Shown here: piece by piece, positions 34,399 to 46,645 of the stretch | Position numbering within the stretch: the first letter of the stretch is position 1 | How the letters are laid out: each line of letters opens with the position of its first letter | From: Pseudopithomyces maydicus | Lineage: Eukaryota; Ascomycota; Dothideomycetes; Pleosporales; Didymosphaeriaceae | Length of the DNA: 64,000 nucleotides | NCBI GenBank assembly: GCA_026873275.1 | Contig: JANTUC010000009.1 | Location: forward strand, 1,860,001 to 1,924,000 | Direction: 5' to 3' | Notes under the pieces: model-generated | Database searches by the model: none | The model's input: only the letters and a program-made list of their open reading frames with translations | Told to the model about the DNA's origin: nothing | Program-made: the position numbers and the translations under genes

Positions 34399-35410
34399 CC
34401 GCTCTAACACTATAATGGGTTATATTCAACCTAGACACGGTCGGGCATGCGAAACTTTGAATCACGGTACTGATTTTTGTAATAGTGAAAAGGTGTCAAG
34501 TCAACTCGATGGCTTAAAAAATGGTGGGAAAAAAGATTGTCTACCCACTGGACAGCGTCAAAATGAGTAGCGTATGTAAAGGTTGAATCTCGGTACTAAG
34601 CTGATAGAAGAGCTATTCCTGAGATCAGTGAGAGAATTCGCTAAGCTTAAAAAATAACGTAAAGCTTCACCGACGATAGAAGGCAACGAGGCCAAGCAGC
34701 TGCGCAAAGATTAAGTGTTCACCTACTTAGGTCAACTCCCAGACCCTGTCACCATCAGAGAGTTGGAGTAAAACTCCAAACGGTGAGACATGGCGCAAAA
34801 CTATCATATGATCATATACTGCGGTCTCCAAATTAACTGGTAATCCGTAGCCTCCATTCTCCATCCCCCATCCACCGCATCTTCCACCTCTCCGTCCTTC
34901 CATCCTTCCATCCTACAAATGACGTAAACAGCCCACTGCACAGTCAATCCTCCAAACCTTAAGCAAGCATTGCAGAGAAGGAAAAGAACCAGTTTATTCC
35001 CGAAGCTCAAATCCGCCCTCCTCTCATTCGCCACGGATCCAAACTCCTCCCGCAGCCTCGCCCATCCCCATCATGCACCCTCCGCAAATGACACCGCAAT
35101 AATTACAACACGCGGACATCTTTAATCAAGCATCGACGCAGCTAAATTAGTTCCAGCGCAACACACTTTTTAGGACTGTATGTAGTCTAGCCATGAAAAT
35201 ATATACATATGTATGCATGTATGTACGTGAACCCAGTACCACGGCCACCCGTATGCATCACACACGCGTGGAATCCGCATTCCTCCCGTCGTCGCATCAT
35301 CACTCGTGTCAGCGGAGTATGGGCCGGCTTCTAGAAGCCTGAGGCCGTCCCGCGTTGGAGCTGCAGGACGATCTTGGGCTCGGACCGCTGCCGCTGTAGA
35401 TCTGTGGGAG

Positions 35411-35430
35411 TACCGTACCGTACCGTACCA
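35411..35430 (+). repeat. (TACCG)4 short tandem repeat
   Basis: Four TACCG units, the last ending in A instead of G, within the GTAC-rich gene-free region. Confidence 0.85.
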
Positions 35431-37937
35431 TACGTATATAGGTGCAGGTACAGACCTAGAAGTTTACATCTATGTATCCAATTACACGTGTATGTAGCTA
35501 CATGTACATACGGGCCATACATAACTACCCACCAAGATAGTCCTATTCAACAACGATCCCACACAGAGGCAAAGGAGGGGCATCGCGTACCGTGTGTATC
35601 GACGTCACATTCCCTCCAGACGCACGCTGCGGTGCGCTGTCGCGTTCCCGACGTCTCCCCCATGCAGTGCACCAGGTGACGTGACCGCGCCTCGTGATTC
35701 GGCGAACGGGCAGACGCTCGATATTACAGACGCACCGCTGTTGGAGAATGTAGCAATCACAAATACATACATACATACGGCAGGTAACAGTAACAGGAAC
35801 TGTAACAGTACCGTCTCGCATGCGCTTATCACTTCACTAGCGACCCGAGCTCGCTTTACATACCCATCGCTGATCAGATCTGATCGTAGCTGATGCGCGC
35901 AGAAGCAACGAGGTGGATGACGCGTGTGCAAGCGAGCGATGCTCACTTGCCGTACCTACTTACAGACATACCAGACCATAGGGCAGTACGTATGTACATG
36001 CATACAGCGCTCATGTGGCCCATAACCACGCAGCGGACACCGCACCCACGCACGCACCCCAAGCACCTCCAGTCGCATACTTAGATACCGCGACGCAGCG
36101 GAGCATGTACACCACACCCACCCGTACACCCACACATACATACTTACGTACATGTATATAAATTCAAGAACATGTGTACATACGTATATGTATATATAGA
36201 CACAAACAAACACAAACATACACATGGCGTCGTCGCCAAACGGCGCGAGCGAGGGGGCGTCGAATGCGGAGGCCTGGTCCTCGCTTAGTGGACTGCCGAG
36301 CCGGCGGGCTGGACGAGAAGGAGGAGGCGAAACGACGCTTTGCGCTTGGCGGCGAGGGGGAAGTATTGGTTGCAGGGCTGCGTGGCGGAGGGATTGATTG
36401 ATTGATTGAGGGAGGGGAGGGGTTATCTATGTATATGGGTATAGACACGCATGTCGTAGATACGTACGGCAGGCTCTACGTTTTGCTGTTTCCAAAGGGC
36501 AGGTTGTGAATGCTCATGTGTGCACTATGTATAGGAGGATAGGGTTGGAAAGATGTGGCGAGTCTCATTCAAGATTGGCGGAAGGAGAGCAGAGCAGAGT
36601 GGCCAGATCAGGTCGCTTCAGGGGTATGGTATGGTATGGTCGTATTACCCTGCCCTGGCAGGAGTGCGGGAGGGAATTCGCTTCGGGGGTACGTAGGATT
36701 CGTAGATGCGTCGTCCCGTCTTGCGTGTCATGCGCCGGCAGGGCAGCATGCACGTCCGTCCTTCCGTTTCTCGCCTCTAATTTGATTCGATTCGGGATGT
36801 GGCTTCGTCATGTATGTACATGTACCTACTACCTACCCAAGTACCGCATGTACCGTACATACCGTACCTGCTTCCAAGCCCCGCGGACGCTGAGAAGACT
36901 CCACATGGGTCGCCGTAGACACACAAGTACGCATGTAAGACATGTATTGTCCCCAGATATCTGCCCGCTTGCCATCCGCCCAGCGCACCGGTGCGCGCCT
37001 GGGTCCTGCGCCCCCGCTCTCTAGGGACCCGGCAATCTTAACAGGTGCCACCGCTCCACGCTCTCGTGTGACTCCCGCCACGCTCCCGATGTTACGCACT
37101 CACCATGCAATGATTCCGCAGCGCCATGCAATACTAGCCCGCGCTCGATGGGATGGAGACGCTCACACCGCGTCGGCTCAACACTGCGGGCATGTACATA
37201 CACAGCGGTGGACGCGCCGCCGTGAACAGACTGAGGCCAAGTCCATACCACATGTATGTACATGTCTGAGTTCACGGTGGGCCAGCTACGGTACCGTTCC
37301 ATATTTGCATACGCCCCACTGAATCCATCGCTGTTTCGTGCGCCCGCCGGAGTGCCTTGCAACGTGCAACGAACGAGTGCTCCCATCCTGCTCTCTATCC
37401 ACCTACACCCACAGAACAGTGAACTTAATCCACCTTCGACACGCCCATAACCACCTGTCAAGTCTCAGCATCCGCGCACTCGCGCCACCGCCGATGACGC
37501 CTCCACCTCCGCCCTTCGTACCTACATACATACACGCCTACCCATGAGGTACGGCAATACGTCGGTATGTATGTAAGTATGTCAGTACCTACCTACCTAC
37601 CTCCACACGTCCCCTCCCGCGCCCAAGCCCAGCCCAGCCCAAGCCCCGACCATGTACGTACCGGTACGTCCACACGTCAAAATCGATAGCCACCGCCAAG
37701 CCCCCCCCATGTTGAGCGCACCCTCCCCGTCACGCCCGTCACACGCTGCCCCCCGACCAATCCGCAACCCTCTCATTCGCAACGCCACGAACGCGCGCTC
37801 GAAACGGCCGAGCGTCGGGCCCCACGCCCCAAAACAGTGCTATGCGACCAAACCTAGCGCCGCTTGGCGGCGCAGGCCGTTTCTATCGTCTCGATGCGAG
37901 TCAGTGGGCTGGTTGGGGAGGGCTAGCGGGGGGTGCA

Positions 37938-38072
37938 TGGCTGGCTGGCTGGCTGGCTGGCCGGGTGGGAGGGAAGGAAAGGAAAGGGAAGGGTAGACTA
38001 GGGTGCGGTGCTTTGCGTACGTGCATGCATGCATGCATGTGGAGGGTCGAGGGAGCGAGCGAGCGAGCGAGC
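37938..38072 (+). repeat. Cluster of tetranucleotide runs
   Basis: GGCT/CTGG units (about 37938-37962), TGCA units (about 38022-38039) and GAGC units (about 38053-38072) follow each other within 135 bases. Confidence 0.85.
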
Positions 38073-38367
38073 CTCTGTTTCGCATACATATAAGGATGGT
38101 GGGACCCTGCCTTGGTAACCTTCTCTTTTTCTACTTGCGTCCTACCTACCTGCGCGTGGATCATCTCGATAACCTGAGGCTTTTTCGTCGCGTCGAGTGG
38201 GATAGGTCGTTCGGAGGCGTGGAGATACATACTTCGTAGCTACCGCCAGTCACTCGCTTCAACCGATTTTTTTCCTATTGAAAAACAGCCCTGCGTGGAG
38301 CTGTCTTTATTTCTCTGTTCGAATCACTTTTTTTTATAATTGTTAATACATTCACACATACTTCGCC

Positions 38368-40161
38368 ATGCGTTTCTCGACTGCAGCTGTGGCGACCGTG
38401 GCGGCTGTCGCGCCCATCGTGAGCGCCCACGATAGCATGTTGCCTAAGATTAGGGGTTTGGACCCGAGGGACTTGAAGGCGAGGAATCTGATGGATAATA
38501 TAAGGGCGAGGGCGGCGCTGCTGGGGTCCCACGATGCACATGCTCATGAGAAGCGTGGGGGGCTGAAGCCGAGACAGGGTGGCACTGATGGACAGTGTGG
38601 CCCTGGATTCGGATCTTGCGCTGCAGGGTACTGCTGCAGTGGTGCAGGATGTAAGTCAATGGTTCTTTCTCTTGTGGTGGTATTCAGTTGTTGTATGAAT
38701 AGTCACTGACGGTGAAAAGGGTGCGGTAACACAGGGGACTACTGCTACGCTCCCGGCTGCAACTACGCCTACGGTCCCGGATGCCCTGATAACAAGACCC
38801 CCTCCGGAGCCGACACCTCAACCGTCAGCCGCAAGCAACTCGGCTCGACCCCCTACGGCGGCGAGGGCATCTACCAATGCACTGTGCCCGGCACCGTGGC
38901 CCTAACCTTCGACGACGGCCCCTTCGACAACTACACCGACCACGTGCTGGACCTTTTCAAAAAGTACAACGCCAAGGGCACCTTCTTCATCACCGGCAAC
39001 AACATCAACAAGGGCCAAATCGACACCACTGCGTCCCACACCGCCACCATCAAGCGCATGGCCGCCGACGGCCACCAGGTCGCCTCCCACACCTGGACGC
39101 ACCTCGACCTCAGCGCCATCTCGGAGAAGGACCGCAAGGCGCAGATGGTCAAGAACGAAATGGCCATCCGCAACATCCTCGGCTACTTCCCCACGTACAT
39201 GCGGCCCCCCTACAGCAGCTGCACCGCGGCCTCCGGGTGCGAGAAGACCATGGCCGACCTCGGCTACCACATCGTCTACTTCGACGTCGACACGGACGAC
39301 TACAACCAGCTGGAGGCGACGCAGATCCAGAACGCGAAGAACAACTTCCGCGGCAACATCACGGCCGGAGGCGCCACGCCGAAGAACAACGAGTGGCTGT
39401 CCATTGCCCACGATATCCACCCGCAGACGGCGTACAATTTGACGGATTACATGCTCTCGACGCTGACCAGCTTGGGGTACAAGGCCGTGACGGTGGGCGA
39501 GTGCCTCGGCGACGACAAGGCGAACTGGTATAGGAGTGCGAGCGGGACTGTGCCGACGGGGACGAAGACGTAAGCGATTTCTATTTTATGTATCTAGGGA
39601 AGCGGAGCGAGCGAAGCAAGCGAAGCAAGCAATGCACAGCGAAGCACAGCGAAGCAGAGCAAAAGCAGCACCGCAGCGCGAAGCCCAGCCAGCCCAGCGC
39701 AGCTTCCCAACCCCCATCTAGGCCAACACCGCACGCAAGCCCCTCCCCCCACACCCACACAAGCCCCAACTAACCCCCCGCAGCTCCACCGCCCCAACCT
39801 CAACCTCCACCTCCACCAAAAGGCCTCCCCCGACGGCTCCTGCGGCGGCACCACGGGGTACACCTGCGCGGGGACCTCCTTCGGCACGTGCTGCTCGCAG
39901 TACGGGTGGTGCGGCTCTAGCACCGACCACTGCGCGACCGGGTGCCAGAGCGCGTTCGGAACGTGCAGCAGCAGCTCTGCGCCGGCACCTACGACTACGA
40001 CGGGGGCCAAGGTCTCGACGGATGGCACGTGTGGGGGCGCCAACAAGTTCACGTGCCAGGGGTCGACGTTTGGGAATTGCTGCTCGCAGTATGGGTGGTG
40101 CGGGTCCACGACGGGGCATTGTGGGACGGGGTGTAATAAGAGTTTTGGGACGTGTTCGTGA
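38368..40161 (+). CDS. Secreted chitin deacetylase with three CBM18 domains (one apparent frameshift)
   Basis: Exons 38368-38650, 38720-39569 and 39784-40161. About 503 aa if one A is added to the A4 run 39818-39821. The signal peptide is MRFSTAAVATVAAVAPIVSA. An N-terminal type-1 chitin-binding domain (CGPGFGSCAAGYCC...GWCGNTGDYCYAPGC) spans the first intron. The NodB catalytic domain shows TFDDGP, SHTWTH (metal-binding HxxxH), RPPYSS, DVDTDDY and AHDIH. A Ser/Thr linker leads to two more CBM18 copies (CCSQYGWCGSSTDHC and CCSQYGWCGSTTGHC). The enzyme removes acetyl groups from chitin in the wall or in oligomers, giving chitosan. In pathogens this can hide chitin from hosts; whether that applies here is unknown. 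The second intron (214 nt) contains GAAGCAAGC repeats. The frame slip is between the linker (STSTSTK) and the next domain (ASPDGSCGG). Confidence 0.88.
39600..39665 (+). repeat. GCGAAGCA-type short repeats within an intron
   Basis: Imperfect 8-10 bp units (GCGAAGCAAGC, CAGCGAAGCA) fill part of the second chitin deacetylase intron. Confidence 0.7.
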
Positions 40162-41506
40162 GGGATGGGATGGGAGGGGGAGAAGGGAGGGGAGGGGAGG
40201 AGAGGGGGAGAAGGTGGGTAGTTGGGAGAGTTGTGCATATTGATTGAGCGTTGGTGAGGCGTTGAAAATGGGGTGTTTGTTGTTGGGGGTGAGGGAGGCA
40301 TGAGGTGTTTATAATGGGATGGAAATGCATTGGGTGGGTGTTGTTGGAAGCATAGTCTAATGGAAGGGCCTGGCCTCCGTGCTGTGTGTACTGTACTGTA
40401 AATATCGTGTCTCTGTGTGTACGAATGGAGATGCAGCAGCGAGTGAGTGAATGTGTACTGTACTGTACTGTATATATCGTGTCTCTGTATGTACGAATCG
40501 AGATGCAGCAGCGAGTGAGTGAATGTGTACTGTACTCGATGCAGTCTCGCGTTTGAGTTTGCTGTCTCGGCAGTCCTGCGTCACCCGATGATGCACGCAT
40601 GCACTGCACCCGCCGTACCTCTGCGCACGGGATGTCGGATCGGAGACACTGGGTGCGCTTTGCAGGTGGTCCTTCGCTCTCCGATGGCTTACGTCGCGCA
40701 TGACGCTCGGAAATAGCGTCCCCGTGGTTTGAGATGAATGCCAGGGCTGTGCCGTCGCCCGTGGGCCGCCACGGAAGAAGCAGCGGAGAGACTGCGACGA
40801 CAACGACGGCACGCGCATGCGGGCGAGATGGTGTGCAGTGTCAGTGGACTCGCGATGATGACATGCGGAGTGTGGAGAATCTGGGGAGGCTCAAGGCGAT
40901 CGCCGGCGAAGGATTAGCGGCCTTCACATGCGCCAAGGTGCCTAATTTTACATGGGCCCGGCGCTCGACGCAGGTTTCCTTGCCTGCGCCCGCGGCCTGA
41001 CCACCTTTCTTCTTCTTTTCTTCCCACAACAGCTTTAACAACCCACCTCGTACCGACACCGCGCACTGCCAGGAGAACGCTCCCTGGCACTTTCAACCAC
41101 CGACAACCCGCCCCAACGACACCATCCTGCCATCTATGGGCTCTGCGTCCAACGCCGCGACCGCTTTTCTTCCCCTCTGCCGCTGCAATCTGGCTGCATC
41201 CGCGACCCCGAGCTCTGCGCGCGCCTTCGGACTGTCCACCACCGACGCGAGCTTTGCCGCGCTGCTGTGGTGTCTACTGGCGGGAGGTCCGCCTTGATCA
41301 CTGGGCGGACGGTAAACCAGGCTGAAGAGTTGGCAGTTGGGACTGGAGGTGCGCTCCCCACGCTTGCACGCGGCTCCCGGAGGCTCCCTTCGCTAACGCC
41401 CGCAGCAGACGCCCGACCCCAGCATTGCTACTACGCGCACTAGCAGTGCGGTATTTTTCAACCATTGGAATAGAATAGCCATATACTACACGTACAGCCC
41501 GCTCCC
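40162..41506. other. Intergenic with tandem duplication
   Basis: About 1.3 kb. It contains the ~70-bp tandem repeat at 40385-40541. The rest includes the presumed leader and promoter of the kinase gene. No other coding feature seen. Confidence 0.5.
40385..40541 (+). repeat. Tandem duplication of a ~70-bp unit
   Basis: Unit 1 (40385-40451, 67 bp) and unit 2 (40452-40523, 72 bp) share ATCGTGTCTCTG, GTACGAAT and GAGATGCAGCAGCGAGTGAG. They differ mainly by one additional CTGTA step in unit 2. A third partial copy begins at 40524. Confidence 0.9.
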
Positions 41507-43337
41507 ATGGCGCTGTTCACCTTCGACGACGAGGCCCAGCTGGCCGGAGGCGCCGACCCCGTTTCGCTGGCACCCCACAAGGAGCCCGAGCGCATCCTCG
41601 ACGCCGGCGACCGCATGGACCTCGACGTGCCGCACGTCCAGACGAAGATGGGTACCCCGCCCATCGCTATCGCCTCCCCGATTCCGCGCCGCCTCGTCCA
41701 GACCCATGCCGAGCCCAAGCAGCCGGCGCATGGCGACAAACTGGATGTCGACGCCGTAATGAAGAAGGCGCAGAAGAACAAGAGAAAGAAGAAGAAGGGC
41801 ATGAAGGGTGCGCCCGCTATGACCACCGTGCGCGGCTTCGAGACGCCCACTGCGTCTGGCGGGGAGGAGTCCGACTACTCCACTGCGACCACGCCTCGCT
41901 TTGGGCCCTCCTGGTCTGCCTACCCCAGTGTGACGAGCAGTCCTGCGCTGCGTCCCACGTCTGCTGCTGGCGTCATCGGCAATCTCAAGCAGCAGCTAGA
42001 GGCGCTGAACATCGGTCCGCGCGTGGATTCCCCTCAGAAATTCTGCGGATGTCCACCCGGCCAGCTCCGCTCCGGGCTCTCCAGCAACGCGAGCGTGTCC
42101 AATTTCAGCGACAGCGACCGCACCGAGATGGAGAGCTACGAGGTCGATCTCGACGAGGATTTTGTCAGCCCCGATGTCCGCTCCAAGCCCTCAACCATGC
42201 TTACGAGCAGCGTCGCGCGCAAGATGACAGCCGCCGATTTTGAACCGCTCACATGCCTTGGAAAGGGAAGCTTTGGGACCGTGCTTTTGGTTAAGCAGCG
42301 CGGAACAGGCCGTCTCTACGCCCAGAAGCAGTTCAAGAAGGCTTCCCTCACCGTCCGCAAGAAGCTCATCGAGCAGACCAAGACCGAGCGCGCCATCCTG
42401 GAAAGCGTCAATCGCCACCCTTTTATCGTTAACCTATACTATGCCTTCCAGGACCACGAGAAGCTCTACCTCATCCTGGAGTATGCGCAGGGCGGCGAGC
42501 TATTCCACCACCTCGCGCAGGAGCGCATGTTCAACGAGGACACGGCCGCCTTCTACATGGGCGAAATGGTGCTCGCCCTCGACTACCTCCACCGCACCGT
42601 CGGCATCGTCTACCGCGACCTGAAGCCGGAAAACTGCCTCCTGGACGCCGAGGGCCACCTCCTCCTCACCGACTTCGGCCTCAGCAAAGTCGCCGTCGAC
42701 GACGAAACCTGCAACTCCATCGCCGGCACCATCGACTTCATGGCGCCCGAGGTCATCCAAGGCCTCGACTACGGCATGGCCGTCGACTGGTGGTCGCTCG
42801 GCGCCCTCGGCTACGACCTGCTCACCGGCTCGCCCCCTTCGAGGGCAACAACCACGCAAAGATCCAGCACAACATCCTCCACAAGAAATTGGCCCTCCCG
42901 TACTACCTCTCGCAGGACGCAAAGGACCTCCTCACCCGCTTCCTGCGCAAGGACCCCAAGAAACGCCTCGGATACAACATGCCCAAGGACATGAACACCA
43001 TCCGCGCGCACAGGTTCTTCCGCAAGCTCGACTGGACACGGTTGATGAGGAGGAGGTCGAGCCCCCCATCGTGCCGCTGATTACGGATCCAGAGCTGGCG
43101 GAGAATTTTAGCGATGAGTTTACGGGGGCGGCGCTGTCGAGTTGTGCGGGGGTGAATGGGGTGGGGCTGAATGGAGTGGGCATGGACATGGACATGGGTA
43201 TGGGCGGGGGCAGGAGAGAGAGCGGGAGCCAGAGCGAGGTCGAGGAGGCGTATAGGGCGATGGAGAAGGATCCGTTTGGGGGGTTTAGCTTTGTGGCGAG
43301 TCAGAGTTTGTTGGATGAGGGGGTTTGGGGGTTTTGA
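41507..43337 (+). CDS. AGC-family Ser/Thr kinase, S6K / fission-yeast Psk1-like (two apparent frameshifts)
   Basis: Single exon; about 610 aa after two length corrections. The N-terminal ~240 residues are low-complexity with a KKAQKNKRKKKKG patch. The kinase domain shows GKGSFG, the ATP lysine in LYAQKQFKK, VYRDLKPENC, TDFGLSK and activation loop SIAGTIDFMAPEV. The first slip is at the C5 run 42833-42837, between DLLTGSPP and FEGNNHAKIQ. The second is near 43040, between FFRKLDWTR and VDEEEVEPP. The AGC tail carries PLITDPELAENFSDEF and a hydrophobic motif FGGFSFV containing the phosphorylatable Ser. Psk1/S6K kinases act below TORC1 and phosphorylate ribosomal protein S6. Family assignment is firm for AGC and likely for S6K/Psk1. 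Confidence 0.8.
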
Positions 43338-44308
43338 GGTTGTGGGTGGATGGATGGATTTTTGCTTCCAGTGTTTTTTTGGATCGTAATTCTTTTCTCT
43401 TCTTTCGATCGTCTTGGCTAATTTCGTTGAGCGTGGTGCGTATATATATATATATTTACCGATACATAGTTTCTATATACTTTCTATATACCTTCGATAC
43501 TTCTACCATCTCTCTTCTTCCATTTCCGTACAGTACCTTGTCCGGCGATGCGTACACGCACATCTATACATGTATAATGTATATATACACAAACCATATC
43601 TCACACCCCATCCACATCCCATCCACATCGACACCGACATCGATATCAGCCTTCATCAGAATACAAAGAATCCCACATCTCACGCAGAAAATGGGCGAGG
43701 AGAAAAGTAAAGGCACATATGGTACCTATATATACAAATATATATGCGTCACACACCACACTAGCCAGACGCAAGACGAGTAATACAACAAGAAAGCGAT
43801 GCAATTTATTACCCCGATGCAAGGCCACACGCGGCCACGGGTGAGCAAGGGAAAGAAAGCTAAGGCAAACTAGAACCCAAGGCGGAAAATAAAAAACAAA
43901 CACCAGAACAAGATAGAATCGGACAGATAGTGCTGCTGAAAAGCTAGATAGATAGATAGATCGATAGGAGAGAGAGGTAAAAGGGAAAAAACGCCGGTTA
44001 AATGCCATAAATCCGTAATCACTCGTGTGAAAGAGAGAAATCTATCCCCCGCGAACCGAACCGTACTTACTCGCCTCCCTGCGTGCCCACCACCGTGCTC
44101 GCGTTCGCCGTAGATACACTGCAATCATCTTCGCTTCCTTCCTTCCTTCCTTCCTACATGCAGTCCGATCCAAGTCGAAGAAGAATTACCCACCCACCCA
44201 GCTAGATCTCCCCCTTTTTCCCTGCTGTCCATTCATACACCACCCCCTCTACCAAAATCAATTTCAACACATCTCCAACACATCTCCAACCCATCACATC
44301 ACATCGCA
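43338..44308. other. Intergenic, 3' ends of convergent genes
   Basis: AT-rich with (TA)n at about 43441-43455 and CTTC units at 44133-44155. No coding feature seen. Confidence 0.5.
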
Positions 44309-46208
44309 TCACGCCTTCTTACTCGCCAACGCAGAGTACTGCCCCCCAGCCCCAGCCCACACCAACTTCTCCTCCCTCACCGCCGTATTATCCACCAGCG
44401 TCGGCACCTCCACGTCGTCATCGGTGCCCTGCCCCGTCTGATAATTCGCCGAGAACCCCCAGCTATACGCGCGGCCCGCCTTATTGATCACAATCGAGTG
44501 CTCGGGCCCGCACACGCCGGTCGCGATGTCGCTCAAGCCGGGGACAGGCGTGGGTTCAACCAGGATCTTGGGCTTTCCGTTGTCGGCGCAGAGGACCTTT
44601 GCCGCGTCGTTGACGGCGGCGAGGGTCTCCGCCGGGATGCCGGTTTGCGAGCCGTCGCAGCGGCCCCAGACGAGGACGGCACCCGCGGAGGTTATCGCGA
44701 GGTTGTGGTGCGAGCCGGCGTCGAGGGCGGCTATGTTTTTGCCCTCGAGGGCGGCGACGATGCGCGGCGTGATGATGCTGGCGCTGTCCTGGCCGGCGTT
44801 GGCCGCGTGCCCCGTCTCGCAGTAGTTGTTTGCGCCCCAGGACCAGACGTGGCCGTCTTCGGCGATGGCCAGGCCGTGGTAGTCGCCGCAGGCGATGTGG
44901 GCCATCTTTGCGCTGGGGCGCTTGAAGTCTGGGTCGTGGAAGCCGAGGCGGGACGGGGTCAGCGCCTCGTTGAGGTTGCGCTCTGCGAGGCGGCGGCCGA
45001 GCTGGTTCTGCTGGCCGTTGCCCCAGGCGAAGACGTGCTTGTCCTTTGTGAGTGCGAGGACGTGGTTTGTGCCGCAGGCGAGGTTTGTGACTTTTGTAAT
45101 GGCGTCGAGATAGACGGGGGTTGTGGCCGTTTCGTTGTTCTTTGCGAAGCCGAGGATGCCTTCGTTCTTGCGGAAGGTGCCCCAGCCGTAGACGGCGCCC
45201 TCTGTTGTGAGGGCGAAGGAGCAGCTGTCGCCGGCGGCGACGTCGACGAAGACGGTGTCCTCTGGGAAGTGGGACGAGGAGATAGCGGTGGGCGTGGCCT
45301 CGAGGGGGTTCAGGCCGCCTGTCTCGTCGTCGTCCGAGTCGGAGTCGGAGTCGTCGCCGTCCTTCATGTCCTTGAGCTGCTCGCCGCCGGCCGTGTCGCG
45401 GCCGAGAGCGCCGTTGTCGTTGACGCCCCAGGTCAGGATCTTGTTGTCCTTGGTCAGCGCAACCACGTGCATGCCGCCGGTGGCGACTCTGACGACGTCC
45501 TGGTTGCTCAGCGCCTCGTTCCACCGCGGGCGCTTGACGTCGATGGCCTTCTTGGTTGCGCCCAAGCCCAGCTCGCCTTGGCCGCCTTCACCGAATACGA
45601 AGATCTTCAGCGGGTCGGTGTAGCGGATCGCGTTGATTTCGATCTTCTTGCCTTTGGGACGACGCGGGCCCTTGGGGAGGTCGCGCTTCGGCGTAGGGGC
45701 CTTTTTGGCGGTCTTTGGCTTCTTCGTCTTGGGCGCATCGCCGTCGACGTCGGGGGTGGATTCGTCGGCCTTCTTGCGCTTGGCCGCAGGCTCGTCGGCG
45801 GATTCATCTTCGTCTTCCGACTCCTCGGCAGCCTTCTTGCGCTTGGGCGCCGCCTTGGGTGCAGCTTTGGGGGCAGCTTTGGGGGCAGCTTTGGGGGCAG
45901 CCTTTGGCGCAGCTTTCGGGGAAGCTTCTTTCTTCGGGCGGCCTTTGGCAGCTGCTCGGCGCGGGTTAGCTGGTGCAGCGACGGCAGAGCGCGCGCGGTG
46001 GGCTTACGAGGTGCACTGCCTGCCTTTTCCTTGACGCCGTTCACGGGCTTGGAGGCGCCGCGTTGTGTGCGAGTGGTCTCTAGATGATGCGCATTAGCAC
46101 GGCAGCGATGGGCTGATGCGGATGACGTACTGGTGCCATTGACGGTCGGGGTGGTTTCTTTTCCGCGATCTTTGCGGAGGCAGCACGTGCTGCGGCGCGG
46201 GGAGGCAT
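44309..46208 (-). CDS. pim1: RCC1 (Pim1) guanine nucleotide exchange factor for Ran (one probable frameshift)
   Basis: Exons 46208-46131, 46079-46008 and 45954-44309; 598 aa after one correction. The N-terminus is basic, with a sixfold KAAP-type repeat (45843-45922) and acidic/Lys stretches (ESEDEDESADE, KRKKA) suited to nuclear import and DNA binding. The propeller contains RCC1 blades: IFVFGEGGQGELGLG, NKILTWGVNDNGALGRD, GAVYGWGTFRKNEGILGF, KHVFAWGNGQQNQLGRR, GHVWSWGANNYCETGH and AVLVWGRCDGSQTG. RCC1 loads GTP on Ran at chromatin, setting nuclear transport direction and spindle assembly. The exon 1 frame does not match exon 2; one more A in the 4-base run at 46159-46162 gives a TPTVNGTKTT junction and a total divisible by three. 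The 529-codon frame on the other strand is a shadow. Confidence 0.88.
45843..45922 (-). repeat. 12-bp coding repeat (KAAP)
   Basis: Six 12-bp units encode Lys-Ala-Ala-Pro in the N-terminal tail of RCC1, with the middle units nearly identical at base level. Confidence 0.9.
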
Positions 46209-46645
46209 TGTGCGGGTCGAAGGGTTGAGATTCGACTCGAAATGGGTCGGGACAGAGTGTATATGGGAGGCTGGTCGCGCGTGTTGTGGTGTCCGAAAAA
46301 TGCCAGGAACGCGAGTCGTTTTGTTGCGCTAGACGAGCTCAGCCGACGGGATCGTCACGCCCCCAGCCGCCCGTGCCAAGCCCTGCCCATTCACCCCAGC
46401 GCCGCCTGGGGACCGTCACCGGACCGTCGCCAGACACAGGTATCCATTCACCGATTATCCCCTCCGCGGGTCCTTCCCCCGTGTATCCATTCCATCATCA
46501 CCCCATCCATCCATTCATTTCAGTCATCCCGTTGTGCCGTGCATCGCCCGACCGCCCATCCAGGTACCATCCAGACACCAGCTGCATGCTGCCTGCAGCT
46601 GGCGCCTAGTCGTACAACCACCCGCATACATAGACCTTGTCCGAC
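46209..46645. promoter_or_regulatory. Divergent promoter, RCC1 / metallophosphoesterase
   Basis: 437 bases between divergent start codons. C-rich with CCATCC words (46500-46570). No TATA box identified. Confidence 0.45.

Larger units (their letters stand above)
34004..38367. other. 4.4-kb gene-free, GTAC/tetranucleotide-rich low-complexity region
   Basis: No gene supported on either strand. It contains retroposon-like copy C (34228-34398), then from about 35.2 kb dense runs built from TAC/GTA words (TACCG x4 at 35411-35430, CATA repeats at 35763-35778, many GTACATGTAC-type palindromes), and near 37.94-38.07 kb short runs of GGCT, TGCA and GAGC. The last ~140 bases are the chitin deacetylase leader. 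Confidence 0.7.

Noticed and set aside
36506..37024. 172-codon open frame in the gene desert
   Set aside because: Arginine/cysteine-rich, no domain, no splice or start context, and it overlaps equally long frames in other phases.
44498..46087. 529-codon open frame antisense to RCC1
   Set aside because: Low-complexity Val/Gly/Ala-rich translation opposite a secure RCC1 propeller.
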